A stretch of DNA of 64,000 nucleotides from Cellulomonas sp. S1-8 (GTDB taxonomy: Bacteria > Actinomycetota > Actinomycetes > Actinomycetales > Cellulomonadaceae), in assembly GCF_026184235.1 (NCBI RefSeq), contig NZ_CP110806.1, positions 2,976,001 through 3,040,000 of the forward strand, in the 5' to 3' direction. This document shows, in pieces, positions 9,253-18,103 of this stretch; positions within the stretch are counted from its first letter, which is position 1, and every line of letters begins with the position of its first letter. The position numbers and the translations under genes were made by a program. The notes below the pieces were generated by a model. The model ran no database searches, was not told the origin of the DNA, and saw only the letters and a program-made list of their open reading frames with translations.

Positions 9253-10035
9253 TCAGGCCGTCAGGTGCAGCCGCGACATGCGGCGCGTGTGCTCGGCCGT
9301 CAGCTCGTTGAACACCGTCGCGGGCATCTGGGCGGCCGGGCCGTCGGCAGCCGTCCCCGCGGCAGGCCCGCTCCCCGCGCCCGCCCGGTCGAGCACCCGC
9401 GCCACCTCCGGACGCTGCGCGACGCGCTGCACCACGCCCAGCGCCTCGCCGACCAGCCGGCGCCCCCACAGCGCCAGCCGCGACGAGAGCACGTCGTCAC
9501 CGGCGCACGCCCGGTCGAGCTCGTGCACGGCCAGCTCGGCACGCGACGGGTCGTCGAGCAGATCCGCGACCAGCCGCGCCGACTCGCCGTCGAGGCCCCG
9601 CGCGACGAGCCGGCAGAAGTCGTCCGCGACGCCGTAGCCGACGTAGGCCTTGAGCAGCCGCTCGGCCCACGTGCTGGGGGGCGTGCGGGCCTCGAAGTCG
9701 TCGAGGAGCCCGTCGAACCGGCCCAGCGCCATGACGGGGTCACCGCCGAGCTCGGCGATGCGCTCCAGCACGCGGTCGCGGCGCTCGGTGCAGCGCGCGG
9801 CGAGCCGGCTCAGCGTCAGCGACTGCTCGAGGCCGGGCGCCTGCAGGGAGTCGCCCGCGAGCCTCCCGAACGCCTGGTGCTCGATGCTCGCGACGAGCGC
9901 GAGGACCTCGACGGCGTCGGCGACCTCGGCGGTCCGGACGGCGCCGGCGTCCTTGCCGGTGCGGTTGGCCGACCGGTCGTCGGGGTTCGCGTGCGGCAGG
10001 CTCGGGGGGCGGGCGTCGCCGGCGCTCGTGGTCAT
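9253..10035 (-). CDS. Ferritin-like fold protein (MiaE_2-type)
   Basis: A 260-residue protein whose core from about residue 45 (LALVASIEHQAFGRLAGD) has the helical, Glu/His-rich layout of the ferritin-like MiaE_2 family. Further candidate metal ligands lie in AVHELDRAC and NELTAEHTRR near the C-terminus. The first 40 residues look disordered. The substrate is unknown; a tRNA hydroxylase role is only suggested by the family name. The ATG at 10035 is preceded by TACGAT with a six-base gap, so the message is likely leaderless. It converges on the DUF3107 gene. Confidence 0.7.
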   Translation of the reverse strand: MTTSAGDARPPSLPHANPDDRSANRTGKDAGAVRTAEVADAVEVLALVASIEHQAFGRLAGDSLQAPGLEQSLTLSRLAARCTERRDRVLERIAELGGDPVMALGRFDGLLDDFEARTPPSTWAERLLKAYVGYGVADDFCRLVARGLDGESARLVADLLDDPSRAELAVHELDRACAGDDVLSSRLALWGRRLVGEALGVVQRVAQRPEVARVLDRAGAGSGPAAGTAADGPAAQMPATVFNELTAEHTRRMSRLHLTA

Positions 10036-10381
10036 CCGGTGATCGTAGCCCGGCCGGGCGCGCCGCCCCCGGCCTTCACCAGGGCTCCGGGACGGTCGTC
10101 CGGTAGGCTGACCCCGTACATCGGTTGCCCGTTCGTCTCGGTTCACCGGTCCGGCATGTCGCCGCGACCCTCCCCGTGCGACGCGCACCGGCCCGCCGTC
10201 CGTCGGCTCCAGCCCGCGGACACGCCGGCAGGGTGCGCCGCGTGGGGCGACTTCTACGATCGGCTGCCGGCCAACCCGCGTGGCGCAGCCCGCTGTCGCC
10301 CGGGGCGGACGAGCGCGTGCCGCGCGCCGCCGGCCCCCGGCGAGCACCGTGAGCCGCCACCCTGGCAGTGAAGAGCCGCAC
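10036..10381 (+). promoter_or_regulatory. Promoter region and long leader of the DEAD-box helicase gene
   Basis: These 346 bases separate two divergent starts. On the minus strand they carry the TACGAT promoter of the ferritin-like gene (10042-10047). On the plus strand there are two -10 candidates, TAGGCT at 10104-10109 and TACGAT at 10255-10260, giving leaders of about 265 or 115 bases before the GTG at 10382. Long leaders are common for cold-inducible DEAD-box helicase genes. In-frame GTG (10349) and ATG (10280) codons make the exact start uncertain. I see no known riboswitch here. Confidence 0.4.
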
Positions 10382-12298
10382 GTGACCACCGATCGCACCG
10401 TCGACACCGAGCCGCGCACCGACGCCTCCGTCGACTCCCCCGCCCCCGACGCGTCCCCGGCCGCCGAGATCCGCACGGCCGCCGACGCCGTCCCCACCGA
10501 GTCGCCCACCGGCTCGCGCCGCGCCGCGTCGGTGCAGGCCGTCGACGCGTCGTTCGCCGACTTCGACGTCCGCCCCGAGATCGTCGCCGCGCTCGCGGCG
10601 GCCGGCATCACGCAGCCGTTCCCCATCCAGGCCATGACCCTGCCGGTCGCGCTGTCGGGCCACGACATCATCGGCCAGGCCAAGACCGGCACGGGCAAGA
10701 CCCTCGGCTTCGGCGTCCCGCTGCTGCACCGGGTCATCGCCCCGGACGAGGAGGGCTACGACCGCCTCGCCGCACCCGGTGACCCGCAGGCGCTGGTCGT
10801 CGTCCCGACGCGCGAGCTCGCCGTGCAGGTCGCGGGCGACCTCGCGATGGCGTCGACCGGCCGCAAGGTCCGCATCGTGCAGGTCTACGGCGGACGCGCG
10901 TACGAGCCCCAGGTCGAGGCGCTGAACCGCGGTGCGGACGTCGTCGTCGGCACGCCCGGCCGCATGATCGACCTGCTCAACCAGCGCCACCTGCGGCTCA
11001 AGCACGCGGGCGAGGTCGTCCTGGACGAGGCCGACGAGATGCTCGACCTGGGCTTCCTGCCCGACGTCGAGAAGCTGCTCGCGGCCACGCCGGCCAACCG
11101 CCACACCATGCTGTTCTCCGCAACCATGCCGGGCGCCGTCGTCGCGATGGCGCGCCGCTACATGTCGCAGCCCACGCACATCCGCGCCTCCGCGCCGGAC
11201 GACGAGGGCCAGACGGTCAAGAACATCAAGCAGGTCGCCTACCGCGCGCACGCCCTGGACAAGGTCGAGCTGCTCGCGCGCATCCTGCAGGCCCGGGGCC
11301 GCGGCCTGACGATCGTCTTCGCCCGCACCAAGCGCACCGCCGCCAAGGTGGCCGACGACCTCGTCGAGCGCGGGTTCGCCGCCGGGGCCATCCACGGCGA
11401 CCTGGGCCAGGGCGCACGTGAGCAGGCGCTGCGCGCCTTCCGGCACGGCAAGGTCGACGTGCTCGTCGCCACCGACGTCGCCGCCCGCGGCATCGACGTC
11501 GAGGACGTCACGCACGTCATCAACTACCAGTGCCCCGAGGACGAGAAGACGTACCTGCACCGCACCGGTCGCACCGGTCGCGCGGGCAACAAGGGCACGG
11601 CCGTGACGTTCGTCGACTGGGACGACCTGCCGCGCTGGGGCCTCATCGACAAGGCGCTCGGCCTGGGCATCCCGGCCCCCGTCGAGACCTACTCCTCCTC
11701 GGCGCACGCGTACGAGGACCTCGACATCCCGCAGGGCACCACGGGTCGGCTGCCCAAGTCGCAGCAGACGCGTGCCGGCCTCGGCGCCGAGGTGCTCGAG
11801 GACCTGGGCGAGACCGGCAAGCGCGGCGGCGGCGCACGCCCCGCGCGGTCCGACGAGCGTCCGGCGGGACGCGGCGACGGCGGGCGCGACGGCTCCCGCG
11901 GCGGCGACCGTCCGCGCGGCGACCGTCCGGCCGGCGACCGTCCGGCCGGCGACCGTCCCGCCGGTGACCGCCCCGCCGGCGACCGTCCGGCCGGCGCGGG
12001 CGAGCAGCCCGACGGCGACGGGCGGCGGCGGCGCCGCGGCGGCCGGGGCTCCTCGGACACCGCGGATGCACCCCGCACCGACCAGCCCGCGGACCAGCGC
12101 ACCGAGCAGCGCACCGAGCACACTCCCCCGCAGGACGCCTCCGACGCGAGCCCCTCGGGTGACGCGTCGGGCGCGCACGACACCGGCCCGGCAGCGTCCG
12201 GCGAGTCGGCCGGCGCCCCGCGCCGTCGCCGTCGTCGCCGCGGGCGTGGCGGCGCCCCCGGTGCCTCGACGGACGCTCCGGCCCCCGCGGACGCCTGA
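10382..12298 (+). CDS. DEAD-box ATP-dependent RNA helicase
   Basis: About 638 residues. The Q motif FPIQAMT, motif I AKTGTGKT (near residue 100), Ia PTRELAVQ, Ib TPGR, motif II DEADEMLDLGF (near 215), III SAT, IV IVFARTK, V ATDVAARGIDV and VI HRTGRTGRAG are all present. It should unwind or remodel RNA, as DeaD/CsdA or RhlE proteins do in ribosome assembly and cold adaptation. The C-terminal 170 residues are Arg/Gly/Pro-rich, contain a run of GDRPA repeats and end in a basic RRRRRRGRGG tract, suited to nonspecific RNA binding. The N-terminal 50 residues are acidic and low-complexity. The start is uncertain (10382, 10349 or 10280). Confidence 0.9.
   Translation: MTTDRTVDTEPRTDASVDSPAPDASPAAEIRTAADAVPTESPTGSRRAASVQAVDASFADFDVRPEIVAALAAAGITQPFPIQAMTLPVALSGHDIIGQAKTGTGKTLGFGVPLLHRVIAPDEEGYDRLAAPGDPQALVVVPTRELAVQVAGDLAMASTGRKVRIVQVYGGRAYEPQVEALNRGADVVVGTPGRMIDLLNQRHLRLKHAGEVVLDEADEMLDLGFLPDVEKLLAATPANRHTMLFSATMPGAVVAMARRYMSQPTHIRASAPDDEGQTVKNIKQVAYRAHALDKVELLARILQARGRGLTIVFARTKRTAAKVADDLVERGFAAGAIHGDLGQGAREQALRAFRHGKVDVLVATDVAARGIDVEDVTHVINYQCPEDEKTYLHRTGRTGRAGNKGTAVTFVDWDDLPRWGLIDKALGLGIPAPVETYSSSAHAYEDLDIPQGTTGRLPKSQQTRAGLGAEVLEDLGETGKRGGGARPARSDERPAGRGDGGRDGSRGGDRPRGDRPAGDRPAGDRPAGDRPAGDRPAGAGEQPDGDGRRRRRGGRGSSDTADAPRTDQPADQRTEQRTEHTPPQDASDASPSGDASGAHDTGPAASGESAGAPRRRRRRRGRGGAPGASTDAPAPADA
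11903..11995 (+). repeat. 15-base tandem repeat encoding GDRPA units in the helicase tail
   Basis: About six imperfect copies of a 15-base unit (core GGCGACCGTCCGGCC) encode GDRPR/GDRPA. Copies differ mainly at third codon positions, so selection appears to keep the peptide. Copy number may vary between strains. Confidence 0.75.
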
Positions 12299-12333
12299 CC
12301 GGCGCGTCGAGGAGGCACGTCGACCAGCACGTC

Positions 12334-12367
12334 ACCGCCCTCCCACCCCCCGGGGTGGGAGGGCGGT
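12334..12367. terminator. Strong bidirectional terminator
   Basis: A perfect 16-base inverted repeat, ACCGCCCTCCCACCCC at 12334-12349 and its complement at 12352-12367. It sits between the convergent helicase and MarC genes. Confidence 0.75.
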
Positions 12368-12380
12368 CGTGCGTCCGGGC

Positions 12381-13001
12381 TCAGATCTCCCGGGCGAACG
12401 CCAGGACGGCGTCGGCGAGCAGCTGGACCGCGATCGCTGCGAGCAGCAGGCCGGCGATGCGGCTGACGAGCATCGTGCCCGAGTCCTTGAGCACGCGGTG
12501 GATGGCACCGGCGAACCGCATGGACAGCCACAGGCACACGTGGACCAGCACGACCCCCAGGCCGAGCGCCACCCAGTCGGTCGGCTCACTCGCCTGCTGC
12601 ACGAAGACCATGGTCGCGACGATGGCACCGGGCCCGGCCAGCAGCGGCGTGCCGAGCGGGACGAGCGCGACGTTGCCCTGCGTCCCCTCCACGCCGCCGT
12701 TGCCGTCCAGCTTGCCGGTCAGCAGCTCCATCGCGACGAGCAGCAGCAGCAGCCCACCGGCGCCCTGCAGCGCCTGCACCGACACGTGCAGGTAGTCGAG
12801 CAGCGACTGACCGAACAGCGCGAAGCCGACGATGACGCCGAACGCCACGAGGATCGCCTGCCGCGCGGCCCGTGCGCGCTGCTGCCGGGTCATCGACCCG
12901 GTCAGCGCCAGGAAGATCGGGACCGTCCCCGGCGGGTCCATGATGACGAACAGCGTGACGAACACCGAGATGAACAGCTGCACGTCGAGCACGCTGCTCA
13001 C
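12381..13001 (-). CDS. MarC-family integral membrane protein
   Basis: A 206-residue protein with about six membrane segments, starting MSSVLDVQLFISVFVTLFVI. It carries the MarC family signature MDPPGTVPIFLAL in the first helix and PLGTPLLAGPGAI near residue 115. The family has unknown function; an early link to multiple antibiotic resistance was not upheld. The GTG start shares four bases (GTGA) with the stop of the upstream PHP gene, so the two form an operon. Confidence 0.88.
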   Translation of the reverse strand: MSSVLDVQLFISVFVTLFVIMDPPGTVPIFLALTGSMTRQQRARAARQAILVAFGVIVGFALFGQSLLDYLHVSVQALQGAGGLLLLLVAMELLTGKLDGNGGVEGTQGNVALVPLGTPLLAGPGAIVATMVFVQQASEPTDWVALGLGVVLVHVCLWLSMRFAGAIHRVLKDSGTMLVSRIAGLLLAAIAVQLLADAVLAFAREI

Positions 13002-13840
13002 GCGCCCACCACCTCCGTCGTCCCCTGCCGGACGATCTCGGCCAGCACCTGCGGGTCGGTGAGGTTCTCCCCCAGCCGGTTGGCCTTGCCGGTCCCGTGG
13101 TAGTCGCTCGAGCCCGTGACCAGCAGCCCGAGGCGCTCGGCGATCACGAGCAGCCGCTCGCGCTGGGCGGCCGAGTGGTCCCGGTGGCCCACCTCGAGGC
13201 CGGCGAGCCCGGCGTCGGCGAGCTCGTCGAACACGCGGTCCGGCACGACCCGGCCGCGCCCGTCGGCGGCGGGGTGCGCGAACACGGGCACCCCGCCCGA
13301 CGCCCGGATTGCGGCGACCGCGGCCGGCGCCTCGGGTGCGTAGTGATCGACGTGGTACGGCCCGTCGGACGCGAGCAGGTGCGCGAAGGCCGCGTCCCGG
13401 TCCGGGACCACGCCGCGCGCCACGAGGGCGTCGGCGATGTGCGGCCGGCCGACGACGACGGCGTCGCGCGCCTGGTCCAGCACGTCCTGCCAGGTGATCG
13501 GGACGTCGCGCGCGAGCCGCTCGACGATGGACCGGGCCCGGTCCACGCGGGACGCGCGGGCACGCGCGAGCTCGTCGGCCAGGGTGGCGTGGTCCGGGTC
13601 CTGCAGGTAGCTCAGCAGGTGCACGCTGACGCCCCGGGCGCGCGCGGACACCTCGGTGCCGCGCACGAGCGCGATGCCGGCGTCGCGCGCGGTCGTCGCC
13701 GCCTCGTCCCAGCCGGCGGTCGTGTCGTGGTCGGTGAGGGCGACGACGTCGAGGCCGGCGGCCCGGGCCGCCAGGACGAGGTCCGCGGGGCTCTGCGTGC
13801 CGTCCGACGCGCGCGAGTGCGTGTGGAGGTCGATGCGCAC
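12998..13840 (-). CDS. PHP-domain metal-dependent phosphoesterase
   Basis: A 280-residue PHP-domain protein. The metal-binding motifs are visible: HTHSRASDG at residues 6-14, LTDHDT near 36, GRPHIADALV near 135, FAHPAA near 187 and SSDYHG near 250. Such proteins hydrolyse phosphate esters, for example 3',5'-nucleoside bisphosphate or short RNA 5' ends in characterised relatives (YciV/RnaAM-like). The substrate here is inferred only from the family. It is the first gene of a two-gene operon with marC. Confidence 0.82.
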   Translation of the reverse strand: MRIDLHTHSRASDGTQSPADLVLAARAAGLDVVALTDHDTTAGWDEAATTARDAGIALVRGTEVSARARGVSVHLLSYLQDPDHATLADELARARASRVDRARSIVERLARDVPITWQDVLDQARDAVVVGRPHIADALVARGVVPDRDAAFAHLLASDGPYHVDHYAPEAPAAVAAIRASGGVPVFAHPAADGRGRVVPDRVFDELADAGLAGLEVGHRDHSAAQRERLLVIAERLGLLVTGSSDYHGTGKANRLGENLTDPQVLAEIVRQGTTEVVGA

Positions 13841-13916
13841 CTGCTCACGCTAGCCGCTCGCGCGCGCAGGGCCCGACACCGCGTCGGTGGTTGGTGGTCG
13901 ATGCCAGACTGGCCCG

Positions 13917-15485
13917 GTGAGCACCGACGAGCGCCCCGAGAACCTCACGTCCGAGACCGTCACCCCGGCCGACACCGGGCAGTCCGAGCCGTCCGGGCAG
14001 TCCGACGACCGCAGCACCCAGCGGTCCCACCGCCCGCAGTCGCGGCGCTTCGTCGAGTTCGTCACGTCCGGCTGGGGCGAGCGCCCCGCGTCGACGGCGG
14101 TGCGTGCGCCCGTCGCGGACCGCACGGCCGCGCGACGCAGCGCGCTCTCGGCGCAGTTCCCGGGGGCCAGGCTCGTCGTCCCCGCCGGCGCGTTCCGGGT
14201 CCGCTCGAACGACACCGACTTCCGCTTCCGCCCGCACGCCGCGTTCGCTCACCTCACGGGCCTGGGCACCGAGCAGGAGCCGGACGCCGTCCTCGTGCTG
14301 CACCCCGTCGAGGACGGCACCGGCGACGACGGCAGCGCCCACCGCGCCGTGCTCTACATGAACCCGCTGGCGGGACGCGACACCCCGGAGTTCTTCTCCG
14401 ACACCCGCTACGGCGAGTTCTGGGTGGGGGCGCGGCCGACGCTCGACGAGATCGCCACGACCACGGGCATCACGACGGCCCACGTGGACGACCTGCACGA
14501 CGCGCTCGCGAAGGACGTCGGCGACGGCGGGGCGCGGCTGCTCGTCGTGCCGGACGCGGACCGGTCGGTCGAGGAGGTCGTCGCGCAGATCCGCGGCGAG
14601 GAGGAGTCGGGCGAGGCCGACGCGCGCCTGGCCGAGGCGCTGTCGGAGCTGCGCCTGCTGAAGGACGCGTACGAGGTCGAGCAGATGCGGCTCGCGGTGG
14701 ACGCGACGATCGACGGCTTCGCGAAGGTGGTGCGCGAGCTCCCGCGGGCGGTCGGGCACCGACGCGGCGAGCGCGTCATCGAGGGCACGTTCCTCGGGCA
14801 CGCGCGCGAGGAGGGCAACGACGTCGGGTACACGACGATCGCCGCCGCGGGCGAGCACGCGACGACGCTGCACTGGACCGACAACGACGGCCAGGTCCGA
14901 CCGGGCGAGCTCGTGCTGCTCGACGCGGGCGTCGAGGTCGACTCGCTCTACACGGCGGACGTCACCCGGACGCTGCCGGTCGACGGCACGTTCACCGAGG
15001 TGCAGCGGCGCGTCTACCAGGCGGTGCTCGACGCGGCCGACGCGGGCTTCGCGGCGGCCGTGCCCGGTGCCCGGTTCCGCGACGTCCACGACGCCGCGAT
15101 GCGCGTCCTGGCCGCACGCCTCGAGGAGTGGGGGCTGCTGCCCGTCACCGCCGAGGAGTCGCTGCACCCGGAGAACCAGCACCACCGACGGTGGATGGTC
15201 CACGGCACGTCGCACCACCTGGGCCTGGACGTGCACGACTGCGCGCAGGCCCGCGCGGAGCTGTACCTCGACGGCGTGCTGCAGCCGGGCATGGTGTTCA
15301 CGATCGAGCCCGGCCTGTACTTCAAGTCCGACGACCTGCTGGTGCCGGCCGAGTACCGCGGCATCGGCGTGCGCATCGAGGACGACGTGGTGGTGACGAC
15401 CGACGGCAACGAGAACCTGTCGGCCGCGCTGCCGCGGGACCCCGACGCCGTCGAGGCGTGGATGGCGGCGCTGCGCGCGGGCTGA
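13917..15485 (+). CDS. pepP: Xaa-Pro aminopeptidase (aminopeptidase P, M24B)
   Basis: A 522-residue protein. An N-terminal AMP_N domain (about 60-200) is followed by a pita-bread M24 domain. Metal ligands can be read in LLDAGVEVDSLYTADVTRT (two Asp), MVHGTSHHLGLDVHD (His), FTIEPGLYF (Glu) and GVRIEDDVVV (Glu). It removes N-terminal residues that precede proline. The first 45 residues are acidic and low-complexity. GTG at 13917 is chosen because a weak -10 (CAGACT) lies seven bases upstream. It converges on the next gene with only three bases between the stops. Confidence 0.9.
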   Translation: MSTDERPENLTSETVTPADTGQSEPSGQSDDRSTQRSHRPQSRRFVEFVTSGWGERPASTAVRAPVADRTAARRSALSAQFPGARLVVPAGAFRVRSNDTDFRFRPHAAFAHLTGLGTEQEPDAVLVLHPVEDGTGDDGSAHRAVLYMNPLAGRDTPEFFSDTRYGEFWVGARPTLDEIATTTGITTAHVDDLHDALAKDVGDGGARLLVVPDADRSVEEVVAQIRGEEESGEADARLAEALSELRLLKDAYEVEQMRLAVDATIDGFAKVVRELPRAVGHRRGERVIEGTFLGHAREEGNDVGYTTIAAAGEHATTLHWTDNDGQVRPGELVLLDAGVEVDSLYTADVTRTLPVDGTFTEVQRRVYQAVLDAADAGFAAAVPGARFRDVHDAAMRVLAARLEEWGLLPVTAEESLHPENQHHRRWMVHGTSHHLGLDVHDCAQARAELYLDGVLQPGMVFTIEPGLYFKSDDLLVPAEYRGIGVRIEDDVVVTTDGNENLSAALPRDPDAVEAWMAALRAG

Positions 15486-15488
15486 CCC

Positions 15489-16148
15489 TCACACCGCGGG
15501 CGGCGGTCCCGGCGGGCCTGCGGGCGGCATCTGCTGCGGCGGGGTCTGCTGCGGCGGGGTCTGCTGCGGCGGGCCCGCGGGCGAGGTCTGCTGCGGAGGA
15601 GCCGGCGGCTGCGGCGGGGTCTGCTGCGGGGCCGCAGGCTGCGGCGCGCGGTCGGGCCAGCCCGACACGACGCCCCCGGTCTCGGCGAGCAGGTTCCGCG
15701 CCTTGTGGGCGTGCTCCTCCTGGCAGAGCACGGCGTACGACGCGGCGACGATCTGGCTGGACGACGCGAAGTCCCGCCGCCCGCGGGTGAACGAGTACCC
15801 GATGACGGAGAACAGCAGGCCGAACGCCCCGCCGAAGAGCACGGCGGGCAGCATCACGCCCGCCCCGCCGGACGAGAAGAACGTGAGCAGCAGGCCGACG
15901 AACAGGCCGAACCACGCACCGGACAGGAACCCCCCGAGGGCCGCGCTCGGGTACGACAGCCGGCGCAGGACGCGCTCGACCATGCGCAGGTCGGTACCCA
16001 CGATCGTCACCGCCCGCACGGGGAACTCGCGCTCGGCGAGCAGCTCGACCGCCTTCTGCGCCTGCAGGTACGTGCCGTACGTCGCGACGGTCTCGCCCGT
16101 CGGCAGCGTGGGGGTCGTGGGGATCCGCTCGGACTGCGTGAACGACAT
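15489..16148 (-). CDS. GSP17M-type general stress membrane protein with Pro/Gln-rich tail
   Basis: A 219-residue protein. Residues 20-60 (VATYGTYLQAQKAVELLAER, then EFPVRAVTIVGTDLR) match the N-terminal domain of the general stress protein 17M family. Two hydrophobic segments follow (about 72-90 and 95-117). The last 50 residues are a low-complexity Pro/Gln/Ala tail built from QQTPP-like repeats. The function is unknown beyond the family name. The ATG at 16148 has a purine-rich GGGGGAGGATC-type site a few bases upstream. It is divergent from the MgtE_N gene. Confidence 0.75.
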   Translation of the reverse strand: MSFTQSERIPTTPTLPTGETVATYGTYLQAQKAVELLAEREFPVRAVTIVGTDLRMVERVLRRLSYPSAALGGFLSGAWFGLFVGLLLTFFSSGGAGVMLPAVLFGGAFGLLFSVIGYSFTRGRRDFASSSQIVAASYAVLCQEEHAHKARNLLAETGGVVSGWPDRAPQPAAPQQTPPQPPAPPQQTSPAGPPQQTPPQQTPPQQMPPAGPPGPPPAV

Positions 16149-16238
16149 GGCCTGATCCTCCCCCACGCGACCGGGCACCGCCAGGGTGCGACCCGCTCGC
16201 CCGGCGGTTCGCGCCGGGCCGCGCGCGCACCCGGCGTC

Positions 16239-16254
16239 TAGGCTGACCGGCGTG
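16239..16254 (+). promoter_or_regulatory. Leaderless -10 element TAGGCT
   Basis: TAGGCT at 16239-16244 is seven bases before the GTG at 16252 and fixes the start of the next gene. Confidence 0.5.
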
Positions 16255-17562
16255 AGCAGTGTCGGGACCCGGGTGTTCGTCGCGCGCCTCGCCGGCACCG
16301 TCGTGTTCGACCCCATCGGCGACGAGGTCGGCAAGGTGCGGGACGTCGTCGTGCTGGTGCGCCTCAAGGGCGCGCCCCGCGCGGTCGGCCTCGTGGTCGA
16401 GGTGCCCGGCCGGCGCCGGGTGTTCCTGCCCCTGACGCGCGTGACGGCCATCGACGCCGGTCAGGTGATCTCGACGGGTCTGGTCAACATGCGCCGCTTC
16501 GAGCAGCGCACCTCGGAGACCGTGGTCGTGGGCGAGCTGCTGGACCGCACGGTCGATCTGGCCGACGGCTCCGGTACGGCCCGCGTCGAGGACGTCGCGA
16601 TGGAGCTGCAGCGCACCGGCGACTGGCTCGTCACCAAGGTCTTCGTGCGGCGTACCGACAACCGCGGCGGCCTGCTGCGTCGCCGCGGCGAGACGCTGCT
16701 GGTGGCGGTGGACGACGTCGTGGGCCTCGGTCGTCCGTCCGCCGCGCAGGGCGCGCAGCTGCTGCTCGCGCAGTACGAGGACCTCAAGGCCGCGGACCTG
16801 GCCGACGTCCTGCACGACATGGGCGTGACGCGCCGCCTCGAGGTCGCGTCCGCGCTGAACGACGAGCGGCTGGCCGACGTCCTGGAGGAGCTGCCGGAGG
16901 ACGACCAGGTGGCGATCCTCGGCGGGCTGGAGCGGGGCCGTGCGGCCGACGTCCTGGAGGCGATGCAGCCCGACGACGCCGCCGACCTGCTGGGCGAGCT
17001 GCCGGACGACCAGGCGGCCGAGCTCCTGGCGCTCATGGAGCCCGAGGAGGCCCGGGACGTCCGACGCCTGCTGGCGTACGAGGACAACACGGCGGGCGGT
17101 CTGATGACGACCGAGCCGGTGATCCTGGGACCGGAGACGTCGATCGCGGCCGCGCTCGCGCACGTCCGCCGCCAGGACCTCAACCCCGCGCTCGCGTCGG
17201 TGGTGTTCGTCACGCGGCCGCCGCTGGAGACCCCGACCGGGCGGTTCATCGGCATCGTGCACCTGCAGCGGATGCTCCGTGAGCCTCCGCACGAGGCGAT
17301 CGGGCAGATCGTCGACACGGACCTCGAGCCCGTCGCGGTCGACGCCCCGCTGATGACGGTGACGCGCCAGCTCGCGACGTACAACCTGCTCGCCCTGCCC
17401 GTCGTCGACGAGCAGCGTCGCCTGCTGGGCGCGGTGTCCGTCGACGACGTGCTGGACCACCTGCTGCCGGAGGACTGGCGGGAGACCGACGACGTGCACG
17501 TCGGCCCGCCGACCCGTCCGACGCCGACCGTCCACGCCCCGGACGGGGTGTCCCGTGGCTGA
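16252..17562 (+). CDS. PRC-barrel / MgtE_N / CBS-domain protein
   Basis: A 436-residue soluble protein. An N-terminal PRC-barrel-like part (FVARLAGTVVFDPIGDEVGK) is followed by the MgtE intracellular N domain, seen as repeated short helices from about 180 to 275 (LADVLEELPEDDQVAILGGL). A CBS pair occupies about 280-420. This is the magnesium-sensing half of an MgtE transporter without the membrane domain. The next gene, overlapping by eight bases, encodes a DUF1003 membrane protein, so the two may act together. That pairing is an inference from context. Confidence 0.8.
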   Translation: MSSVGTRVFVARLAGTVVFDPIGDEVGKVRDVVVLVRLKGAPRAVGLVVEVPGRRRVFLPLTRVTAIDAGQVISTGLVNMRRFEQRTSETVVVGELLDRTVDLADGSGTARVEDVAMELQRTGDWLVTKVFVRRTDNRGGLLRRRGETLLVAVDDVVGLGRPSAAQGAQLLLAQYEDLKAADLADVLHDMGVTRRLEVASALNDERLADVLEELPEDDQVAILGGLERGRAADVLEAMQPDDAADLLGELPDDQAAELLALMEPEEARDVRRLLAYEDNTAGGLMTTEPVILGPETSIAAALAHVRRQDLNPALASVVFVTRPPLETPTGRFIGIVHLQRMLREPPHEAIGQIVDTDLEPVAVDAPLMTVTRQLATYNLLALPVVDEQRRLLGAVSVDDVLDHLLPEDWRETDDVHVGPPTRPTPTVHAPDGVSRG

Positions 17563-18094
17563 CCGCCTGGACCAGCCCCGGGTCCGCAGCCGCTCGTTGC
17601 TGCCGCGGGTGCAGGTCGAGGCCGACGCGTCGGGCCGCATCTCGGAGTCCGTCGCCCGCTTCCTCGGGACTCCGCGCTTCATCCTCTACCTCACGGTGTT
17701 CTGCGTCATCTGGCTGCTGTGGAACTCCTGGGGACCTGCCGCCCTGCGCTTCGACAGCGCGGCGAACGGCTTCACGGCGCTCACGCTGATGCTCTCGCTG
17801 CAGGCGTCGTACGCCGCACCGCTGATCCTGCTCGCGCAGAACCGGCAGGCGGACCGCGACCGCGTCGCGGCCGAGCAGGACCGCCAGCGTGCGGAGCGCA
17901 ACCTCGCCGACACCGAGTTCCTGGCGCGGGAGATGGCGTCGCTGCGGATCGCGCTGTCGGAGGTCGCGACCCGCGACTTCGTCCGGTCCGAGCTGCGCAA
18001 CCTGCTCGAGGACCTGCAGGCCGAGCAGTCGGACGACGACGCCGGGGGCGGTCGACGCACCGAACCGGTCCGCCGGGAGGGTGGCTCCCGCTAG
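17555..18094 (+). CDS. DUF1003 family membrane protein
   Basis: A 179-residue protein with two membrane helices (ILYLTVFCVIWLLWNSWG and LTLMLSLQASYAAPLILLAQ) and a C-terminal basic coiled-coil segment (about 100-160, NRQADRDRVAAEQDRQRAER). This layout and the YAAPLILLAQNRQ motif are typical of DUF1003. Function is unknown. The GTG start lies eight bases inside the upstream MgtE_N gene, so translation is coupled. Confidence 0.85.
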   Translation: MADRLDQPRVRSRSLLPRVQVEADASGRISESVARFLGTPRFILYLTVFCVIWLLWNSWGPAALRFDSAANGFTALTLMLSLQASYAAPLILLAQNRQADRDRVAAEQDRQRAERNLADTEFLAREMASLRIALSEVATRDFVRSELRNLLEDLQAEQSDDDAGGGRRTEPVRREGGSR

Positions 18095-18103
18095 CCTCGC
18101 AGG

